Below, one piece after another: positions 43,284 to 53,358 of a stretch of 54,151 bases of DNA. The notes below the pieces were generated by a model that did no database searches, was not told where the DNA came from, and was given only the letters and a program-made list of their open reading frames with translations. How positions within the stretch are numbered: the stretch's first letter is position 1; the number at the start of each line of letters is the position of its first letter. Origin of the DNA: Basidiobolus meristosporus CBS 931.73 (lineage: Eukaryota; Basidiobolomycota; Basidiobolomycetes; Basidiobolales; Basidiobolaceae); the NCBI GenBank assembly GCA_002104905.1, contig MCFE01000603.1, forward strand, positions 1 through 54,151. Direction: 5' to 3'. Made by a program: the position numbers and the translations under genes.

Positions 43284-45720
43284 GAGTCTTCCATTTTGTA
43301 CTTCTTTAGTATATCTTGAATATACTTGGATTGGCTTAGGGTGATAGTCTGGGTACTTCTGTCTATGGAGAACTTAATCCCTAAGAAGTAACTGAGTTCT
43401 CCTAGATTGGACATCTTGAACTCCTTAGATAGGCTGGATTTAGTTTCTTCCAATGTTTCTAGGTTCTTGGCGGCTATAATAAGATCATCCACATATAGAG
43501 CTAATAGAACTGGATTTGCTCTATCTGGCTTATAGCATGTACTATAGTCAGCATTACTCCTTTTGAACCTCAAAGATTCCAAATAGGAATCTATCTTACA
43601 ATTCCAGGCTCTTGGTGATTGTTTGAGATCATATAGTGACTTTTCAAGCTTGCAGACCAAATGGGGGTTATCTTGGTCAACAAACCCATCAGGCTGGTCC
43701 ATATACAAGTCCTCGTCAAGTTCTCCATTCAAATATGCAGTTTTTGCATCTACTTGATGAATAAAATATTTATATTTGGCTGCAATAGCCAATATTAATC
43801 TGATGGAATTAAACTTGGCTACCAGTGCAAAGGTCTCAGTATAGTCAAGTCCTTTTGTTTGAGAGTATCTTTTGGCTACAAGTCTTGCTTTGTGTCTCCC
43901 AATTGTACCATCAGCCATGTATTTTGTCTTGAAGACCCATCTGCATCCAGTTGATTTTTGGTTGATTGGTTATTTGACCAAGTCCCAAGTTTGATTTTCA
44001 ATCAGGGCCTGAAATTCCTCAGTCATTGCAGATCTCCAAAACTTTGTCTGAGGACTATTTAGGGCCTCTTTTACAGTCTGGGGCTCATGAATATGGACTG
44101 AATAGGCATAGGCTAAGTTTGTACTCTCATTGATATAGTAATTTGGGCTATTTCTTGTCTGATTGGATCTCCAGGCATTTGATACTAAAATGATCACTTC
44201 TGGGATATTACTGGGCACTGATTCTGCCTGAACCACAATTTGAGAGTCCTCTGGAGTAATAAAATTTTCATTGCTTTGCTCTGATTCAAACCTGACAATT
44301 GGTGGATTTGGGATCAGCTTTTTGTCATCATCTGATGTCATTTTTGGTGAAAACTTTGGATTTTCATCAAACAACACATCCCTGGACTTGATTAGCTTCT
44401 TTGCTTTGGTATTGTAGAGTCTGTATGCTTTACTCTCATTGCAGTAGCCCAAAAATATGCAGTTTACACTTTTTGGCTCAAATTTTGACTGATTTCCGGG
44501 CAGTTTCTTGGCATATTTCTGTACACCAAAATATTCTTGGATGTTCTGCACTTGGTCTGTATGCATACCATGCTTCAAATGGAGCAGAATCACAAAGTAT
44601 TCTGCTATAACTCCTATTTTTAAGATATACAGCAGTGCCAATTGATTCTGCCCAAAAATCAAAGGATAATTTTTGATCATGGATCATAGATCTTGCCATA
44701 TCAATTATTGATCTGTTTGCATGTTTGGCTACTCCATCTTGCTGTGGGGAGTATGGTACAGTAGTCTCTTGCTTTATCTCATGAATTTTGCAGAAGTGGA
44801 TGAAGAATTTTGAGGTATATTCTCCACCATTGTCAGAGCGTATTTTCTTGATTTTTTCACGAGTTTCACTCTCCACCATGGCTTTCAACTCCCTGAACTT
44901 AGACACAGCTTCTTCCTTTCTCTCCATGAAGTACACCCATGTGTATCTTGTATAATCATCAATAAAAGTGATCAAATACTTCATCCTGCCTAAGGATAAA
45001 TTTTGCAAAGGTTCACACAGATCTGAGTGAATTAGATCTAGTTTTTTCTTAGTTTTGATTAACCCAGAGCTCTTGAATGGTTGTCTGGCTTGTTTCCCAT
45101 ATATGCAGGCTTCACAGTGCTCCAAATAAGCTGGGGGATCAATTTTTACTTCAGAAATTAGCTGATTTTTGATCATTTTGCGCAAATAATCAAAATTGAT
45201 GTGACCAAATCTCCTGTGCCAAAGCATTGGTGTTTCTTCATTTAAGTTACGCATGTTGGCTTCCAGATATGATGGAATATAAGTCAACTTGTATAGATTC
45301 TGATCTCAGATACCCTAAGCAATAAGGGCACCATTTTGATCAGTGATCTTACACCCAGAATTGTCAAAGCTGAAACTGATTCCTTCTGCAGTGACCTTGC
45401 TTACAGATAGTAGGTTCTTGGCTATTTCTGGTACATTGAGTACTTCTTTGAAAGTCAGTGTATGGCTTCCTTCACTGCTTTTTAGGTTTGCTTGAATAGC
45501 TCCTTCTCCCACTGCATCAAGTGTTCTATTGTCACCCATGAAAACCTTCTTATTTGGAATTTCTTGATATTGGGTAAAAAGTTCTTTTTGGCATGTAAAG
45601 TGTTGAGAAGCTCCAAAGCCAATATACCATGTCTGAGAATCCTTGTTTATGGTCATATTTAGTGCTGATATGAAAAGTCTATCTTCAGTTGTTGCAGCAT
45701 TTCCATATTCAGGCTTTTTT
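43284..45720 (-). pseudogene. Copia D2 pol, upstream part (protease, integrase, RT)
   Basis: RT at 43918-43199 (minus) includes GLDYTETFALVAKFNSIR, HQVDAKTAYLNGELDEDLYM and YVDDLIIA. The integrase C-terminal part is at 44680-43970, with frameshifts. The integrase core at 45287-44478 has the HHCC finger, IHSDLCEP, RSDNGGEYTS and PQQDGVAKH, in which the catalytic E has changed to K. Protease at 45656-45315 reads WYIGFGASQHFT, so the DSG motif is lost. Confidence 0.9.
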
Positions 45721-45739
45721 TGCTGATTTTCTTTCTTTT

Positions 45740-46470
45740 TGAAGCACTGTTCTAATGTGTGTCCTTTTCTTTTGCAGTAGTTGGAAAACAGGTTGCTGTT
45801 GCCTTTGTAGGGTCTTAGGTACCTCCTTTGTTGGCTATCATTGCTTATTAAAGCATTTTCTTCTTCCTTCTTATTGGCACTTGATTATCTTAATTCTTCA
45901 TCCAGGAGCCTTCCATATATGTAATTTAAGGTCAAATCTTCAGTTCTGGACTCTAGGGCTGATACAAGGCCCTGAAACCTGTCTTTCAGGCTACTCAGGA
46001 TGGCAGCTATCACATCCTCATCAGTAGTTGGTACACCCACAGATTTCATTTCATCTACCAGCAGGGTAATTCTGTGAACCAGATTTTTCATTTCTTCTCC
46101 TGGCAGCATCTTTGTAGTAAAGAGTTTTTGTCTCAGATACATTTTCTTGGCAGCTGAACATGACTGGTAGGTGTCTTCTAGTGCCTTCCAGGCATTCTTT
46201 GCTGTTTTTGCTCTTGAGCATTGAATTAGCAATTCATCTTTAACATTAATGCAAATGCAGTTAAAGGCACTTTGTCCTTTCTTCTGGTACTTTAAGGCTT
46301 CCTCTCCCACATTTTTAGGAGGTCATTCTTCTACTATAACAATATCCCAAAGGCCTCTTTCTTGTGGCAGCATCTTCATCTTCACCTTCCACACTTGGTA
46401 GTTAGATCCATCCAACTTTTCAGCAGAGGGAAAAATTCAGTAATAGCAGTAGTAGACATTGCAGTGAGTG
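45740..46470 (-). pseudogene. Copia D2 gag
   Basis: The main open block is 46310-45885 (GEEALKYQKKGQSAFNCICI; AKTAKNAWKALEDTYQS; VGVPTTDEDVIAAILSS). The natural start lies near 46460 (ATG TCT ACT ACT), but a one-base loss at about 46439 and a stop at about 46322 break the N-terminus. The zinc-knuckle region near 45780 has lost its first cysteine. Confidence 0.8.
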
Positions 46471-46478
46471 ACAGCTTG

Positions 46479-46490
46479 GGGCTCATAACC
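46479..46490 (-). other. Primer-binding site of copia D2
   Basis: Minus strand GGTTATGAGCCC, abutting the 5' LTR. Confidence 0.7.
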
Positions 46491-46839
46491 TGTTATAAGA
46501 GTCTTGGAGATATTGGAAGTGATTGGGAAAACAAGTAGATTATGTGGAACTCACTTAATGATTTATTGAATGGAAAAGTAGCAGTAAGACTTTTACATGG
46601 TCTTGGCATTACAAACACATAGAATAGGCTAAAGTAGGACCCAAGAACATGTGTGCAAAGTTTTGGGCCATTTGGACAACTTTGAGATTTTTCATGTTCT
46701 GGGTAACTGGTATTTTGGTGAAAATATTCTGAGTAATTCCCAACAAGGAGTTTGGTCAGTATTCTCTAGAATATTAAAGTAATGATCTAAGTGACTAAGC
46801 TAGGTGAATATTTAGGTGGAAATACAAATTTATACAACA
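46491..46839 (-). repeat. 5' LTR of copia D2
   Basis: TGTTATAAGAGTC...TTTATACAACA. The TATA-region hairpin is damaged here (GCAGTAAGAC in place of GTATTTATAC). Confidence 0.85.
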
Positions 46840-49606
46840 GATAGAACACTTGAAGCAGTGGGAGAAGGAACTATCCAAGTAGACCTAAAAAGCAGTGAAG
46901 GAAGCCATTTACTGACTTTCAAAGAAGTACTCTATGTACCAGAAATAGCCAGGAACCTACTATCTGTAAACAAGGCCACTGCAGAAGGACTCAGTTTCAG
47001 CTTTGACAATTCTGGATGCAAGATCACTGATCAAAATGGTGCCCTTATTGCTTTGGGTATCTGAGATCAGTATCTATACAAGTTGACTTATATTCCATCA
47101 TGTTTGGAAGCCAACATGAGTAACTTAAATGAAGAAACACCAATGCTTTGGCGCAGGAGATTTGGGCACATAAATTTTGATTATTTGCGCAAAATGATCA
47201 AAGATCAGCTAATTTCTAGAGTAAAAGTTGATCCCCTGGCTAATTTGGAGCATTGTGAAGCCTGCATATATGGGAAACAAGCCAGATAGCCATTCAAGAA
47301 CGCTGGGTTAGTCAAAACTAAGAAAAAATTAGATCTAATTCACTCAGATCTGTGTGGACCTATGCAAAATTTATCCTTAGGTGGGATGAAGTATTTGATC
47401 ACTTTTATTGATGATTATACAAGATACACATGGGTCTACTTCATGGAGAGAAAGGAAGAAGCTCTGTCTAAGTTCAGGGAGTTTAAAGCCATGGTGGAGA
47501 GAGAAAATGGTGAAAAAATTGAGAAAACACGCTCTAACAATGGTGGAGAATATGCCTCAAAACTCTTCATCCACTTCTGCAAAATTCATGGGATAAAGCA
47601 AGAGACTACTGTACCATACTCCCCACAGCAAAATGGAGTAGCAGAACATGCAAACAGATCAATAATTGATATGGCAAGATCTATGATCCATGATCATAAA
47701 TTATCCTTTGATTTTTGGGTGAAATCAGTTGGCACTGCTGTATATCTTAAAAATAGGAGTTATAACAGAATACTTTGTGATTCTGCTCCATTTGAAGCAT
47801 GGTATGGATACAGACCAAGTGCAGAATATCTAAGAATATTTTGGTGTACAGCACATGCCATGAAACTGCCTGGATATCAGTCAAAGTTTGAGCCAAAAAG
47901 TGTAAAATGCATATTTTTGGGTTACTGCAACAAGAGAAAGGCATACAGACTCTACAATACCAAAGCAAAGAAGCTAATCAAGTCCAGGGATGTGTTGTTT
48001 GATGAAAATCCAAAGTTTTCACAAAAAATGACATCAGATGATGACAAAAATATGATCTCAAGTTCACCAATTGTCAGGATTAAATCTGTTCAAAACAATG
48101 AAGATTTTTTCACTCCAGAGGACTCTACAACTGTTGTTCAGCCAGATTCAGTGCCTAGGAATATCCCAGAAGTTGATTATTCTAGTATCAAATGCCTGGA
48201 GATCCAATCAGACAAGAAATAGCCCAAATTACTATGTCAATGAGGGTACAAACTTAGCCTATGCCTATTCAGTCCATATTGATGAACCCCAGACTGTAAA
48301 AGAGGCCCTAAATAACCCTCAGACAAAGTTTTGGAGATCTGCAATGACTGAGGAATATAAGGCCCTGATGGAAAATCAAACTTGGGACTTGGTCAAATTA
48401 CCAATCAACCAAAAATCAACTGGATGCGGATTGGTCTTCAAGACAAAATACAAGGCTGATGGTACAATTGAAAGATACAAAGCAAGATTTGTGGCCAAAG
48501 GATACTTTCAAAAAAAGGACTTGACAATACTGAGACCTTTGCACTGGTAGCCAAGTTTAATTCCATCAGATTAATATTGGCTATTGCAGCCAAATATAAC
48601 TTCTATTAGCTCTGTATGTAGATGATCTTATTATAGCCGCCAATAACCTAGAAACATTGGAAGAGACTAAATCCAGCCTATCTAAGGAGTTCAAGATGTC
48701 CAATCTAGGAGAACTCAGTTACTTCTCAGGGATTAAGTTCTCCATAGACAGAAGTACCCAGACTATCACCCTAAGCCAATCCAAGTATATTCAAGATATA
48801 CTAAAGAAGTACAAAATGGAAGACTGTAAACTGGCAGCTACCCCAATGGAGACAAACCTTAACTTGGTCAAAACTCAACCAAATCAAGAGAGCTTGGTGC
48901 CATCTGAAAGCCCTGGCTTTCATTATCAATCTATGGTTGAAAGCCTGATGTATACCATGCTTGGAACATGTCCAGATATCTCATATTCAGTGGGAGTTGT
49001 CAGCCAACATAATCAGAACTATGGATCTGATCATATTGCAGCAGTTGAGCGGATTTTTAGATACCTAAAAGGAACTGCTGATATCTGCTTAAAATACACT
49101 TATAAGGTTTCAGAACAGGATTGTGTGGGATACTCTGATGCTGATTGGGGACAAAATCTGGAAGACAGAAGATCCGCCACAGGATACAACTTTCTTTATT
49201 GTAAAGGAGCAATATCATGGAATTCAAGAAAGCAACCAGCCATAGCACTTTCTACCACAGAGGCAGAGTATATGACAGCCTGTAAAGCTACAAAAGAAGC
49301 AATGTGGTTAAGAAAGCTTTTACACAGATTTAGGCCTATGTCAAAATATGCCTATTACTTTATTTCAAGATAATCAACAATGTATACAATCAGGTAGAAA
49401 TCCAACTTTTCATGCTAGAACCATGCACATAGATATTAGACATCATTTTATATGTGAAGCTATATAGAATAACTTAGTTAGCTTGGTTTACTGTCCTACA
49501 GATGAAATGATTGCAGACATAGTTACCAAACCATTAGCTAGAGACAAGTTTGAATATCTTAGGTCAAAATTAGACTAGTCAGTATGAATATTTAGCTGAG
49601 GGGGGG
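46840..49606 (+). pseudogene. Copia F pol (integrase, RT, RNase H), with RT deletion
   Basis: The integrase finger starts near 47080 (LWRRRFGHINFDYL; CEACIYGKQ); the first H of the finger has become R. The core at 47362-48222 contains FIDDYTRYTWVYFMERK, RSNNGGEYAS in which the catalytic D of SDNGG has changed to N, and PQQNGVAEH. RT at 48071-48550 is followed by a stop, and near 48598 about 255 bp are missing, removing HQMDVKTAFLNGEL. YVDDLII survives near 48615, then RNase H at 48657-49373 with GYSDADWGQ and TTEAEYMT. The gene ends near 49590. Confidence 0.9.
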
Positions 49607-49955
49607 TATTATAAAAATTTGTAATTCCACCTAAATATTCACCTAACTTAGTCACTCAGATCATTACCCTCAAATCCTAGAGAATACTGACCAAATTCCT
49701 TGTGGGGATTTACTTAGGATATTTTCACCAAAATACCAGTCACCCAGAACATGAAAATTCTCAAAGTTGTCCAAACAGCCCCAAGCTTTGCACACATGCT
49801 CTTTGATCCTTCCTCAGCCTACTCCACATGTTTTTTATGCCAAGACCATGTAAAAGTATTAATACTACCCTTACATTCAATAAATCATTAAGTTATAACC
49901 ACATAATCTACTGGTTCTCCCAATCACTTCCAATATCTCCAAAACTTGTACAACA
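49596..49955 (+). repeat. Polypurine tract and 3' LTR of copia F
   Basis: The tract reads CTGAGGGGGGG (49596-49606). The LTR runs TATTATAAAAATTTG...ACTTGTACAACA (49607-49955) with its first TG mutated to TA. Confidence 0.85.
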
Positions 49956-50246
49956 GAAGGCACTTTGTTCTTTCTTCTGGTACTCTAAGGCTTCCTCTCC
50001 CACACTTTTAGGAGGGCATTCTTCTCCCATGACAATATACCAAAGGCCTCTTTCTTGTAGCAGCATCTTCATCTTCACCATCCACACTTGGTAGTAAGAT
50101 CCATCCAACTTTTTAGCAGAGGGAAAAATTCTAGTAATAGCAGTAGTAGACATTGAAGAGTGAGACAGCTCAGGGCTCATAACCTGTTGTAAGAGGTTAG
50201 GAGATATTGGAAGTGATTTGGGAGGACAAGTAGATTATGTGGTTTT
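49956..50246 (-). mobile_element. Copia J: fragment between F and K (gag start, PBS, start of 5' LTR)
   Basis: Minus strand: LTR start 50185-50246, primer-binding site GGTTATGAGCCCTG at 50171-50184 and gag from ATG 50153-50151 (MSTTAITRIFPSAKKLDGSY) open to 49956. F interrupts gag at 49955 and K interrupts the LTR at 50247. Confidence 0.85.
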
Positions 50247-50596
50247 TGTTGTAAGAGTCTTGGAGATATTGGAAGTGATTTGGAGAACAAGTAGATTATG
50301 TAGTTTTCACTTAATGATTTATTGAATGTAAAAGTAGTATTTATACTTTTACATGGTCTTGGCATTACAAACACGTAGAATAGGTTAAGGAAGGTCCCAA
50401 GAACATGTGTGCAAAGTTTGGGGCTGTTTGGACAACTTTGAGAATTTTCATGTTCTGGGTACCTGGTATTTTGGTGAAAATATTCTAAGTAAATCCCGAC
50501 AAGGAATTTGGTCAGTATTCTCTAGGATTTGAAGGTGGTGATCTAAGTGACTAAGTTAGGTGAATATTTAGGTGGAAAATACGAATTTTTACAACA
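50247..50596 (-). repeat. 3' LTR of copia K
   Basis: TGTTGTAAGAGTC...TTTTTACAACA, 350 bp. Perfect hairpin arms ATGTAAAAGTA (50326-50336) and TACTTTTACAT (50344-50354) with a 7-base loop. Polypurine tract (minus strand GCTGAGTGGGAG) at 50597-50608. Confidence 0.9.
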
Positions 50597-50607
50597 CTCC
50601 CACTCAG

Positions 50608-51753
50608 CTAAATGTTCATACTGACTAGTCCTAATTTTGACCTAAGATATTCAAACTTGTCTCTAGCTAATGGTTTGGTAAATATGTCTGCAATCATTTC
50701 ATCTGTAGGACAGTAAACTAAGCTAACTAAGTTATTCTCTATAGCTTCATGTATGAAATGATGTCTAATATCTATGTGCTTGGTTCTAGCATGAAAAGTT
50801 GGATTTCTACCTAATTGTATACATCCTTGATTATCTTGAAATAAAGTAATAGGCGTTTTTTGACATAGGCCTAAATCTGTAAAGAGCTTTCTTAACCACA
50901 TTGCTTCTTTTGTAGCTTCACAGGCTGCCATATACTCTGCCTCTGTGGTGGAAAGTGCTATGGTTGGTTGCTTTCTTGAATTCCATGAAACTGCTCCTTT
51001 ACAGTAAAGAAAGGTGTATCCTGTGGTGGATCTTCTGTCTTCTAAATTTCGTCCCCAATCAGCATCAGAGTATCCCACAAGATCCTGTTCTGAATCCTTA
51101 TAAGTGTATCTTAAGCAGATATCAGCAGTTCCTTTTAGGTATATAAAAATCTGCTTAACTGCTGCAATATGATCAGATCCATAATTCTGATTATGTTGGC
51201 TGACAACTCCCACTGAATATGAGATATCTGGACGTGTTCCAAGCATGATATACATCAGACTGCCGACCATAGATTGATAAGGAAAGTCAGGGCTTTCAGA
51301 TGGCACCAAGCTCTCTTGATTTGGTTGAGTTTTGACCAAGTTAAGGTTTGTCTCCATTGGGGTAGCTGCCGGTTTACAGTCTTCCATTTTGTACTTCTTT
51401 AGTATATCTTGAATATACTTGGATTGGCTTAGGGTAATAGTCTGGGTACTTCTGTCTATGGAGAACTTAATCCCTAAGTAGTAACTAAGTTCTCCTAGAT
51501 CGGACATCTTGAACTCCTTAGATAGGCTGGATTTAGTCTCTTCCAATGTTTCTAGGTTATTGGTGGCTATAATAAGATCATCCACATATAGAGCTAATAG
51601 AACTGGATTTGCTCTATCTGGCTTATAGTATATACTATAGTCAGCATTACTCCTTTTGAAACTCAAAGATTCCAAATAAGAATCTATCTTGCAATTCCAG
51701 GCTCTTGGTGATTGTTTGAGACCATATAGTGACTTTTTAAGCTTGCAGACCAA
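50608..51753 (-). CDS. Copia K RT (C-terminal) and RNase H
   Basis: A 381-codon open block, in life part of one polyprotein. RT catalytic YVDD is at residues ~56-59 (VLLALYVDDLIIA). RNase H residues are in place: D in GYSDAD (~230), E in TTEAEY (~271), D in FQDNQG (~307) and the C-terminal HIDIR. It ends LGLVSMNI, four bases from the polypurine tract. RT copies the element RNA to cDNA in virus-like particles and RNase H removes the RNA. The apparent ATG at 51753 is only where the frame opens after a one-base loss in a run of G near 51757; it is not the true start. Confidence 0.9.
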   Translation of the reverse strand: MVCKLKKSLYGLKQSPRAWNCKIDSYLESLSFKRSNADYSIYYKPDRANPVLLALYVDDLIIATNNLETLEETKSSLSKEFKMSDLGELSYYLGIKFSIDRSTQTITLSQSKYIQDILKKYKMEDCKPAATPMETNLNLVKTQPNQESLVPSESPDFPYQSMVGSLMYIMLGTRPDISYSVGVVSQHNQNYGSDHIAAVKQIFIYLKGTADICLRYTYKDSEQDLVGYSDADWGRNLEDRRSTTGYTFLYCKGAVSWNSRKQPTIALSTTEAEYMAACEATKEAMWLRKLFTDLGLCQKTPITLFQDNQGCIQLGRNPTFHARTKHIDIRHHFIHEAIENNLVSLVYCPTDEMIADIFTKPLARDKFEYLRSKLGLVSMNI

Positions 51754-52790
51754 ATGGGGTTATCTTGGTCAACAAACCCATCAGGCTGGTCCATATACAC
51801 GTCCTCATCAAGTTCTCCATTCAAAAATGCAGTTTTTACATCCATTTGATGAATAAAAAACTTATATTTGGCTGCAATAGCCAATATTAATCTGATGGAA
51901 TTAAACTTGGCTACCGGTGCAAAGGTCTCAGTATAGTCAAGTCCTTTTGTTTGAGAGTATCCTTTGGCTACAAGTCTTGCTTTGTATCTTTCAATTGTAC
52001 CATCAGCCTTGTATTTTGTCTTGAAGACCCATCTGCATCCAATTGATTTTTGGTTGATTGGTAATTTGACTAAGTCCCAAGTTTGATTTTCCATCAGTGC
52101 CTGATATTCCTCAGTCATTGCAGATCTCCAAAACTTTGTCTGAGGGCTATTTAGGGCCTCTTTTACAGTCTGGGGTTCATCAACATGGACTGAATAGGCA
52201 TAGGCTAAGTTTGTACCCTCATTGATATAGTAATTTGGGCTATTTCTTGTCCGATTGGATCTCCGGGCATTTGATACTGGAATGATCACTTCTGGGATAT
52301 TCCTGGGCACTGATTCTGGCTGAACCACGGTTGTAGAGTCCTCTGGAGTGAAAAAATTTTCATTGTTTTGCTCTGATTCAATCCTGACAATTGGTGGACT
52401 TGAGATCAAATTTTTGTCATCATCTGATGCCATTTTTTGTGAAAATTTTGAATTTTCATCAAACAACACATCCCTGGACTTGATCAGCTTCTTTGCTTTG
52501 GTATTGTAGAGTCTGTATGCCTTACTCTCATTGCAGTAGCCCAAAAATATGCATTTTACACTTTTTGGCTCAAATTTTGACTGATTTCCGGCCAGTTTTT
52601 TGGCATATGCTGTACACCCAAATATTCTTAGATGTTCTGCACTTGGTCTGTATCCATACCATGCTTCAAATGGAGTAGAATCACGAAGTATTCTGTTATA
52701 ACTCCTATTTTTAAGATATACAGCAGTGGCAACTGATTCCGCCCAAAAATCATAGGATAATTTTTGATCATGGATCATAGATCTTGCCAT
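51684..52790 (-). CDS. Copia K integrase C-terminus and RT N-terminus
   Basis: A 368-codon block. The first ~100 residues are the integrase C-terminal part (TPFEAWYGYRPSAEHLRIFG; KCIFLGYCNESKAYRLYN). After a variable linker rich in D, N and S, RT begins (EALNSPQTKFWRSAMTEEYQ; GCRWVFKTKYKADGTIERYK; GLDYTETFAPVAKFNSIR) and includes the first RT catalytic aspartate in HQMDVKTAFLNGEL. The last ~20 residues are out of frame after the indel near 51757. The start is an indel artefact, not a real initiation site. Confidence 0.9.
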   Translation of the reverse strand: MARSMIHDQKLSYDFWAESVATAVYLKNRSYNRILRDSTPFEAWYGYRPSAEHLRIFGCTAYAKKLAGNQSKFEPKSVKCIFLGYCNESKAYRLYNTKAKKLIKSRDVLFDENSKFSQKMASDDDKNLISSPPIVRIESEQNNENFFTPEDSTTVVQPESVPRNIPEVIIPVSNARRSNRTRNSPNYYINEGTNLAYAYSVHVDEPQTVKEALNSPQTKFWRSAMTEEYQALMENQTWDLVKLPINQKSIGCRWVFKTKYKADGTIERYKARLVAKGYSQTKGLDYTETFAPVAKFNSIRLILAIAAKYKFFIHQMDVKTAFLNGELDEDVYMDQPDGFVDQDNPIWSASLKSHYMVSNNHQEPGIAR

Positions 52791-52806
52791 ATCAATTATT
52801 GATCTG

Positions 52807-53358
52807 TTAGCTTCGTTCTGCTACTCCATTTTGCTGTGGGGAGTATGGTACAGTAGTCTCTTGCTTTATCCCATGAATTTTGCAGAAGTGGATGAAGAGT
52901 TTTGAGGTATATTCTCCACCATTGTCAGAGCGTATTTTCTTGATTTTTTCACCAGTTTCTCTCTCCACCATGGCTTTAAACTCCCTGAGCTTAGACAGAG
53001 CTTCTTCCTTTCTCTCCATGAAGTAGACCCATGTGTATCTTGTATAATCATCAATAAAAGTGATTAAATACTTCATCCCGCCTAAGGATAAATTTTGCAT
53101 AGGTCCACACAGATCTGAGTGAATTAGATCTAATTTTTTCTTAGTTTTGATTAACCCAGAGCTCTTGAACGGTTGTCTGGCTTGTTTCCCATATATGCAG
53201 GCTTCACAGTGCTCCAAATTAGCTGGGGGATCAATTTTCACTCCAGAAATTAGCTGATCTTTGATCATTTTGCGCAAATAATCAAAATTGATGTGTCCAA
53301 ATCTCCTGTGCCAAAGCATTGGTGTTTCTTCATTTAAGTTACTTATATTGGCTTCCAA
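52807..53358 (-). CDS. Copia K integrase, zinc finger and catalytic core
   Basis: A 183-codon block. HHCC finger: H17 and H22 (LWHRRFGHI), C51 and C54 (CEACIYGKQ). DDE core: D82 (IHSDLCGPM), D145 (RSDNGGEY) and E181 (PQQNGVAER). The integrase inserts the cDNA and would make the 5-bp target duplications seen for this family (GAGTC at F2). The block is bounded by one extra A near 53358 and one extra C near 52813, both unlike every other copy here. Confidence 0.9.
   Translation of the reverse strand: MEANISNLNEETPMLWHRRFGHINFDYLRKMIKDQLISGVKIDPPANLEHCEACIYGKQARQPFKSSGLIKTKKKLDLIHSDLCGPMQNLSLGGMKYLITFIDDYTRYTWVYFMERKEEALSKLREFKAMVERETGEKIKKIRSDNGGEYTSKLFIHFCKIHGIKQETTVPYSPQQNGVAERS

Larger units (their letters stand above)
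36883..46839 (-). mobile_element. Copia D2: full-length, inserted in F and split by F2
   Basis: LTRs at 36883-37231 and 46491-46839 differ at roughly 10% by eye, so D2 is older than B. Internal sequence lies at 37232-38016 and 43284-46490. Target flanks in F are AATAG (36878-36882) and GATAG (46840-46844). F2 is inserted in its RT/RNase H linker. Confidence 0.9.
36585..49955 (+). mobile_element. Copia F: outer element of a four-level nest, 5'-truncated
   Basis: Two blocks, 36585-36882 and 46840-49955, are colinear on the plus strand: zinc knuckle and protease in the first, the protease-integrase linker to the 3' LTR in the second. Copia D2 sits between them with flanks AATAG and GATAG. Most of gag and the 5' LTR are missing before 36585. 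The 3' LTR is 49607-49955. Confidence 0.85.

Noticed and set aside
52493-52678. Short cysteine-rich frames antisense to integrase and gag (also 8714, 44401, 53848, 38851, 45755).
   Set aside because: They recur only because the sense strand is a conserved repeat; no independent start context or codon signal.
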